A stretch of DNA of 64,000 nt from Romanomermis culicivorax (lineage: Eukaryota > Nematoda > Enoplea > Mermithida > Mermithidae): positions 1,042,884-1,106,883 of the forward strand of contig CAWUHX010000100.1 in assembly GCA_963922205.1 (NCBI GenBank). The letters run 5' to 3'. This document shows positions 56,951 to 64,000 of this stretch, in pieces. The stretch's first letter is position 1. Every line of letters starts with the position of its first letter. Both the position numbers and the translations under genes were made by a program. The notes below the pieces were generated by a model, which did no database searches, was not told the origin of the DNA, and saw only the letters and a program-made list of their open reading frames with translations.

Positions 56951-58319
56951 TGTTGTGCAGGTCTTTTCTTAAGAGGCGTAAGAAAAGATAGAGGCTTCTG
57001 GTCTGAACTGACCTGTTAGAACTAATCCCTTGGCTAAGCCTTGGTGATAGTGCAACAGTCCGGTTCCCCAGACCTACAACAACAAAGATAAACTTTACTC
57101 TAAATGCGGGGCCTCACCAGAGAGCTCCACAGTCTCCTAGCTGAGGCAAGGAATCCCCTCAGGGATAAACTTACTTGAGTATAACCCTTAGTGGGTTTCC
57201 CAAGGCTTGATGACTGCAAGCTGGCGCCTGGGCCATTGGCCCTCCACCTTCAACGATCAGAATTATCTAAATAAAAAACGAATAAATTAAACAATATTTC
57301 CGACGAAATACTAAAGAATGTGGAATGACCACAGTAGAAATAATATGCAAAATGAGTCGAAGTGCTGGGAAATATTTTTATGGACGCCAGCAAAATATAA
57401 CAAGAGTATTATAGAAAATCGTAATAAATTGAAAGAATGATTTCACTATATCTTTTTGGTCTTTCTTTGGCGCTCCACTCCTATGCAAATGTCTGCGCAG
57501 CTGGTCGTCCATTTCTTCGATTTGCATGGCGATTTCCCCACGGATTTGCCATCAACAGGGTGCCCAACATCCCTCGCGCGTCGAAACTGACCTACGGGAG
57601 GTAGAGAAAAAAAAAACTTTCGGCCGAGTTACCCCGGCATTAAAAGAATTAATCAAAAAGAAAAAATATACTACTCTGGCTGACTCCTGTTTTTACAGTT
57701 TGTCTCACTTGGACTCCCGTTTTACAGTCTGTCCTAATCGGACTCATGTGCTGGTCATTGGACACAAGGAATACCAATGACTTCGCCGCAATGGCTGGGA
57801 AGTGACGCTCATTTTGACCTCGGCCTTGATGGAATAACCTCCTGTCCTAAGGAGTATGACGATCCCGTCAGCACCGAATTTGGTCGACTTCGGGTTCGGC
57901 TGCTCAGTCTGCATGCTGTGGCAAATTGTTGGTCGTGGTTCTAACGGCATGTAAATCGTTTTCCCGCGTCTCTATTTTTCTAAATTAAAATCAAAATACG
58001 AGATTATATTTTATATGATACAACAAAGATGACGCGGGAATGTAGGAATATCACAAAATAAAAATGCGCTAAAAATTGAGCATAAAATTGTGGCCAAAAA
58101 TTTGAAAATGTTTTTTACGGTTGCATTTTGCACTGGTTTTGTCGAAACGAAAATTTTGGTTGGCCAGGAGCACCGAAATTCAAATAATATTTTTAGATTT
58201 TTTGTTTTTTGATTTTTTTGGATTTTTGTAATTTTATTAGTGTTTTTGGATTTTGTATTTTATGAAATTAGTAAAAATATATTTGCAAAAAGATAAATTT
58301 TGTGCCAAAATTTGTGCGG
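56951..58319. other. Unassigned interval, expected 3' region of the second exonuclease element
   Basis: GC-richer than its surroundings in places (57000-57250, 57520-57950). Minus-strand order predicts the 3' LTR of the element at 58.3-62.8 kb to lie here, but I found no repeat partner inside the window. Frames at 57526-57780 and 57950-57744 have no motif. Confidence 0.3.
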
Positions 58320-61300
58320 CTAATTACTGCTGCTGCCCGCCACCTTGGTAACCTCCTCGAGGTCTTCCTCAATAGTATCCCCTCTGGCCGGGTTGGCCTG
58401 GGGTCTGACCTCCATCCTGGCATAGATTTTGGCGTTGTTGACTTCCACCCCATCTACCAAGTGGCTGTAGAATTGCACGTCTGGGTCTTGGCCTTGGTAT
58501 TGCCAGTTTTTTCGGCCTCTGAAGGGTTCCTGGGGGCGCCCTCTGAAGCCTCCTCTGGCTTGACCTCAGTCATACCTGAGTCTACCCCTGTATGGGACTG
58601 GGTTTGAGAACATATCGTCTCTCCCCCGCTGCCTTTGATTTGGATCACTGCTAGTGGAGCTGCGGCGTTGAGGTTTTTGAGTCCGGAAAGTTGAATTAAG
58701 AGATTTTGATGATGTTGATTTAGATCCAGAAAGTGGACTTTTATAAGAAGTGCTAGCAGCCTCACTATACGACCTCTGGCTGGTCGCAGTAGATGATTGT
58801 TGTGTCGTCGGCGGCTGTTTTTTAGCCGGAGGGAGTCTAGGCACCTTAAACTTACTTGGGCTCTTGGCAGCCGTTCACTGATATTTATCAGCTTGGGACC
58901 TGTCATCGCCTGGTGCATTCCTCTTAACACCCATCTGGTTTAACCTCTGCAAGCCCATAAAGATGTACTGGTTAAAGGCTGCAATGTAGACCTCATCTAC
59001 GCGGTTTCCCTGGGCCTCAACGACTAGTTGTCTGTTCGCAAAGGAACATGCCTGGGCATACCACCTATCAATTGCCGTCGGCGTGATCGGCTCGAAATCC
59101 AACTGTAAAAATATCATTAGGGTCACATACCTAATGGCCGTAAAGAGGTCTGAAGGGTCATAGTCCTGAAGCCATCTGGGAATAAGAATTAAAATGATCC
59201 ATTCCCAAATTTCCTTGGGGACGCGTTCTCCATCAAACATAAATCCACCCTGCATTTCGAATTGTTGGCGATAATTTTCATGAATCTCGGTCATGGCATC
59301 ATTGACCATTCTATAAATAATGGGCCATTCTTGGCGATCAAAGGCGAAATAATTGGCGACCTCTGGATTTTCGAATGAGATCGGCCCAATTAGGCGCCTT
59401 TGTTCCTGTTGCCACTCCCAATAATCAATCAGAGTTTCAGCCAATTGACCAGGAGTGACAAACTGCTGTGGCTCCCTTTTGGGTTTTTTAACCACCACAT
59501 TCAGTTTGACCTTCTTGATCAACTTCTCCTCCGATTCAAGATCGGGCTTTACCAATACGCTTCCCGCAGGTTTACTACTTCTTGCGGTATAGCTGGTGGG
59601 AACGGACTTAGATTTGCCAGGTGCCGTACTAACCCCTCCGCCGGTTTTCGATACCGTTCGCGTCTGAGTGTACGCTGCAGTGGACGCTGTTGTCTTATCC
59701 GATTTCGTCTGGCCTTTGGAGGTCTCCATTCGCGGTTGACTCTCGGCGGTGTCTGTCCTCGTTTGACTTTGAGTAGTCTCCGTTCTCGACTTTCGGCTTG
59801 TCCAATATTCCGAGGTCATCGTTTCCTCGGCCATGTCGTAAGTGTCATTTTCGGAACCAGTGGCAGCCGCTCCTTGTTGCTGCAGACCTTGAGCTGCAAG
59901 TCTGCGTGCTCTGGCCTTACCTAGCCTTTTCCTACGCCTTACCTTTTCTCTGGCCAAGTGTGGGATAAATTTTTCTGACATAAATTCAGCTAACATCTGC
60001 TGAACTTTATCTAGGGAATACACTCCAGGAATTCCTTCCTCATTTATTTTTCCCCTCTTCATCAGCTCTGTCGCTGCAATGGCTGAATCTGAGCTGTCAT
60101 CGGCTAAAGCCTGCTCCTTCAGCTTTCTTTGAATTGCCCTCTGATGCAGGAATTTCTGCTAGGTCAGCCTTCTTTGTTCCTGTAATTTGGCCTGTGGGGC
60201 CTCATGCTTCGCTTGTTCGAAATGATCCTTAGGATCCTTAGCTTTAACTGGTATCTCCTGGGATGCATCTTGCATCTTTTCCAGTCTGATGTCTATACCC
60301 AACATTTTAGTCACTGCTTCATCTATTTGAGTCTGGATCTTTTCCTCCTCAACAGCCTGTTTCTGAGTTTTGACCTCCATTGCGTCTTTGTTCTCCGATG
60401 TCTGGCCCTCAGACTCCAGAATCTCACCTTCCTCTTCCTCTTCAACATCCTCCTCTGAACTGGACTCAGAGTCTGAATTTCGTATGTTCGGCAAAAGTTG
60501 CTTTACTTTAGCTGGCAAAAAAGCTGATACCAGAGGTACCAATTGAATAATCGTGGGGACTTCTGGCTCAGGCTCCGCCGGTTGCTGTACCTCAGTTGCC
60601 TGAGTCGGCTGTGCCACCACTGGTTGCGTTACTACGACTACAACTGCAGCTGCTTGCATAGCATCGATGTCCAAAGCTGGTTGTTTTGCTTTGACCACCA
60701 GTGCTGGCGCCTGTGGCTGTGTCTTAACTTGTCCCAACCCTCCAACTTGTGCTGTTTGGGAAGTAGAGGGACGATTTAATGGCACTTTAGCTACCAACTC
60801 ATCGGCTGGGGTATAAGTTAGCGTATACCCAGGCATTTCTGAAGCAATTCGTCTCCCGCGGAAGCTTTTGCTAACGAATTCTGGTCTGAGCTCGAGCGGG
60901 TTTTGTGGTGCGTAGGTTGTTGGGTAATCGGTCGGTTGTGCGTCTTCCGACATTGGATACCGCAGTCCCGCTGTCAAAGTCTCGAAGCCTACATAGTAAA
61001 AGGTTACATAAAAGTAAGGATTTACCTTGTAAGCAGCATCCTAATAACGATTTGTCGTCGCCGATTTGCAAAATTTCCTCCGCTTCTCTAAATCGTAGTG
61101 GGACGAATCCAAACCGATTTTGCCAGGCATATACCCCTTTTTTGGATGGAAAACGGGCTTCCGACGGCTGCAACATCACTGCTAATTCTAAATAATAAGC
61201 CAGGCGGTCACCTGACTTCCAGGACATGCATTTTATCATCTCCTGGCCTTCTCTAGTATAACTATTCAAAAAGTTATAATTTAGCAGTGCGCTAGTTTCA

Positions 61301-62757
61301 TAATCGCACTCCGCTCTCAAATGAGGCGATGCCAAATGATAGGCCAAACGCATGAATTTGCAGATGACCTCTAACTCCGCAAAGTTTCGCTCATCTAACA
61401 TGCTAGATATTTTGGCCAAATTTGGCATATAAAAATTTGTTTTATAGGCCTGCCTATGACCTTCTATACCCACTGGGTAATGGTTATTAGAGGAAAACAC
61501 TTCCTGTGGAATTTCATCGGGCTTCCCGGCTTGTTGCCAGTATAGCTTAGCATTTTCGTACAGCGTCAAAGAGATTTTACCGTCTAAATCCCAATAGGAT
61601 CCACCTGATTTGAGATTTTCCAGAACATCTTTGGCGATATTAACCCAGTCTGGTATTTGAACATCCTGGATTTTGTCGGGATCACTATCCTCAGTGTACC
61701 CATCGTCCTTGAGTGGTTTGCCATCTCTCAGGAGTAGCGGATAAAAACCACTCAGTAATTGAACTCCTTGAGGACGAAGAGGGTTACACTCTGTAGGCAC
61801 GGTATAATAACCTGTGTAATTTCCCTGCATCTGTACTGCCCAACTGTTGTACATTTCACATTTCATCATATGGTAAACCATATTAGGCTGTACCTGATCA
61901 GTTTCCATTACTGGGGTGCCTAGCCCCATTTCTCTATTTACCTTGCCTGGTATCATTAAATATTGTTGATGAAAATATAAGGCAACAGTATTGATCTGTT
62001 TGGGATCAACCTTGTCATGGTCGAAAATCTGCATTTGCATTAGAAGTTGATCGGCCATGCCATAGTGAATCGCAGCAAACATAACCAATAACGAATAATA
62101 TGCATCTAGAGCTGCATACCTAAGCTCTTCTGGCAGTATTCCTTTCTTGGCAAACTGATCACGGTTCCCCTTCAGTGAAAAATCATATTGGTAAGGGCCC
62201 ACGTCTATCAAATAAAATTCCATGAACAGTCCCTTTAACCAAAAGGTTTCGGGACAAATACCTGTTTGAAAACACTTTTTCTCCAGGTTAACCCCTACCA
62301 TGGTTAAGGTGAAATGGTCTAAATCAAAGTAACGACCTTTGGTCTTCCTAAGATGTTCCCTTAAGGGGACAGTTTTGTCCCTATCCTTATTATCTCGCCC
62401 TGAACCACATACGTTATAAATACTTACCAAGTCCTCCAGTACCGAATATCCGGCCAACAGCATGTCGGAATTGAGGAAGTCATGGGGGCTTGTCCATTCC
62501 TTGAGCATCAAGGTTGTCGTATCAATAATGTACGTTTGACCGTTGGTTAGTGCGAAGCTTACGTAGCGGGCAAATTGTTTTCCCATCAGGTTGTCAACCT
62601 CTCTCGTTCTCGGATAAAGTGGAGTATTGGCTGACTTTCCCGATGTCTACCATTCAAGGTTCCTTGGGATTAGCCGGGTAGTATCCAAAAGTGGCTTTGA
62701 ACCACTGGTCCAGTTCGTGATTTCTCACGACCCTTTTGACGTTGTAATTTAAACATT
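58320..62757 (-). pseudogene. Second exonuclease polyprotein (ORF3-like), near intact
   Basis: From about 62757 the minus strand reads VKRVVRNHELDQWFKATFGY, similar to the ORF3 entry of Gypsy-2. A frame break follows, then one frame from 62586. The exonuclease shows [13 protein letters not shown], motif [20 protein letters not shown] and motif [18 protein letters not shown] (YxxxD). The DTE motif is not visible (a VDIGKV remnant may replace it). After a 37-bp intron (61025-60989) the frame continues to the stop at 58322-58320, broken only by TAG at 60161, TGA at 58877 and TGA at 58568. It includes [20 protein letters not shown], a Glu-rich stretch, a Thr/Ser/Gln-rich linker, a conserved helical domain ([34 protein letters not shown]) and an Arg/Gly box, QARGGFRGRPQEPFRGRKN. 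About 1400 codons. Confidence 0.7.
60989..61025 (-). other. Putative 37-bp intron in the exonuclease polyprotein
   Basis: On the minus strand TTACAAG is followed by GTAAATCCTTAC and the segment ends TTACTATGTAG before GCTTCG. Removing it keeps the frame open from the exonuclease into the downstream polyprotein; retaining it puts the exonuclease frame into a different reading that stops at 60871. The Gypsy-2 homologue has no insertion here. A simple indel cannot be excluded. Confidence 0.5.
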
Positions 62758-64000
62758 ATAAGATACTATTAATTTTAGTGCTTATTCCCCTTTCTCCAGT
62801 GTATTTTCGGGTCTATACTACACCAGCACCACAACACCAAGGTGGTTAAGTTTCGCAGAAAATAAATTTACTGAAGGCTTGTTAGGTGAGCCACTGATAT
62901 ACAAACATTGAGCTGGTAGGCAACTAACACCTTACCAAATCTTACCCTTGCTACCTCTATATGTTGGGGAGGGTAGACTTGATCCGATTGTCCACCACTT
63001 GATCAGACACCAATCTCTGACCAGCTGCTTGAGCGATCAACTACCCTCCATTTATGGCACCGTATTTACAATTTTTATAGCGCTCGAGATTGACAATTTT
63101 TAATAATTTAGATATCGAAAATGTGATATAATTTGATTTGATTTGGAAATAATTAATTTTTTGATAAATTTTGATGATAAAACTTTAAACGGGCTGAACT
63201 CAAGGTTCTAGGTTTCCCTTGAATTGTCTAGCTCTCAGTGGTATCAGGTATATTTCCAAGTTTGGAAATTCCTTGATTGGCTTTGAGCTTCCGAATCTCA
63301 GTACTCCCATTTTTTGTTCCCTCTAAGTTCTAACCTCGTCTGCCCTTTGGGGTGCCGAGCTGGACTTCCAGTGACTTCTGGGCATTACCTGCGGTTTCCA
63401 AAAGTTTGATAAAAATAAGTTCGAAACTTACCGTCAATGAGGAAAAACTGGTTGTCTTGCCGGTGCTGGGCTTTGCCAAATTCTATGTGGCGCCCTGTGT
63501 GCGACCACTCCCGCATTGGAGCTTGTTGGCCATTCTGCGGGCCCTTTCCCATTTCTTTTCGCTTCGAAATGTTTTTCTTTTTCGAATAATAAATTTGTAA
63601 AAATTTAAAATTTTGAATGCTGAAAAAGTTTAATCCAGCAGTTCTGCTAATTTCCTTTTTACCCCGGTTCGGGGAATGTTTTACTTCTTCCTTCTGATGG
63701 AAGTTTAGAATTCAGATAAGCGGGGCAGCTTGTATTTGATTTTAGAAAAATGAAAAAATTGAAAATTATATTTTTTGGAAAAATATCAAAAATATTTTGG
63801 GTTGACACTTTGGTCTAAAATTCGGAAGAATTTTTCTCAAAGTCTGAGTTAAATAGAAAAAATTTACAAAATAATTACCAATTATATTTAAACGCGATAG
63901 ATATTACAAAATAATACATATTTAATTTAAAATAAATACCTACACCCGCGAGATATGTACATAAATAAAATAAAATCAGCGCAAGATCGCGCATAGATTC
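62758..64000. other. Right end of window, no gene recognised
   Basis: AT-rich sequence with pockets of higher GC (62840-63060, 63180-63560). By analogy with Gypsy-2, the integrase end of the same element would be expected about 1 kb upstream of ORF3 on the minus strand, at or beyond the window edge. I find no integrase motif up to 64000. Confidence 0.35.

Noticed and set aside
55135..56991. 618-codon frame of repeating His-Ser-Phe-Ile
   Set aside because: It is the TTCA microsatellite read as protein. Only the first about 85 codons are real capsid-derived sequence.
59400..59924. 174-codon plus-strand frame
   Set aside because: Antisense shadow of the exonuclease polyprotein linker.

Overview
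The window is AT-rich, intron-bearing DNA from an invertebrate animal genome. It holds a few exons of one likely host gene in a sea of mostly decayed mobile elements. No tRNA, rRNA, operon or CRISPR array is visible. The host cannot be named from sequence alone. Very short apparent introns (37-53 bp) and a degenerate TAAGCC/TTAGGC stretch would fit a nematode, but that is only a lean.

Left third (1-27 kb). AT-rich tandem repeats occupy the first kilobase. A minus-strand host gene is proposed with three recognisable exons: a signal-peptide exon (27087-26904), a cysteine-rich, thrombospondin-type-1-like exon (22345-21983), and a last exon with a stalk, one transmembrane segment and a basic cytoplasmic tail (about 3236-2611). 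All junctions can be read in phase 1, as expected of an extracellular module gene. The long intervals between the exons hold two copies of a long-terminal-inverted-repeat (TIR) element, a 98-bp satellite, a tRNA-SINE-like unit, TTAA-flanked miniature elements and a nested transposon stack. In the stack, a plus-strand Gypsy element (Gypsy-1, 10844-19613) is interrupted by a hAT element (14982-18906), which is interrupted by a palindromic element (about 15083-16690).

Middle (27-57 kb). AT-rich repeats lead into a decayed Polinton/Maverick. Its protein-primed DNA polymerase B is on the minus strand (about 34800-29975, split by short introns). On the plus strand follow an unknown gene, a conserved Polinton gene, a chromodomain integrase, an adenain-like protease, structural genes and the major capsid protein. 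The capsid gene runs into 1560 bp of perfect TTCA tetranucleotide repeat. A complete minus-strand Gypsy element (Gypsy-2, 36084-49026, 423-bp LTRs, TGCT target duplication) lies inside the unknown Polinton gene.

The most unusual content is in Gypsy-2 and at 58.3-62.8 kb. Between integrase and 3' LTR, Gypsy-2 carries a third long coding region that begins with a DEDD-type 3'-5' exonuclease domain (DTE motif, central D, YxxxD) and continues into a Pro/Gln-rich and helical polyprotein. The right end of the window holds a second, divergent and better preserved copy of the same module, about 1400 codons and ending in an Arg/Gly-rich tail. I know of no standard Gypsy architecture with this accessory gene, and it is the best candidate for an undescribed system. 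Most element genes have stops or frameshifts, so the copies here are mainly fossils.
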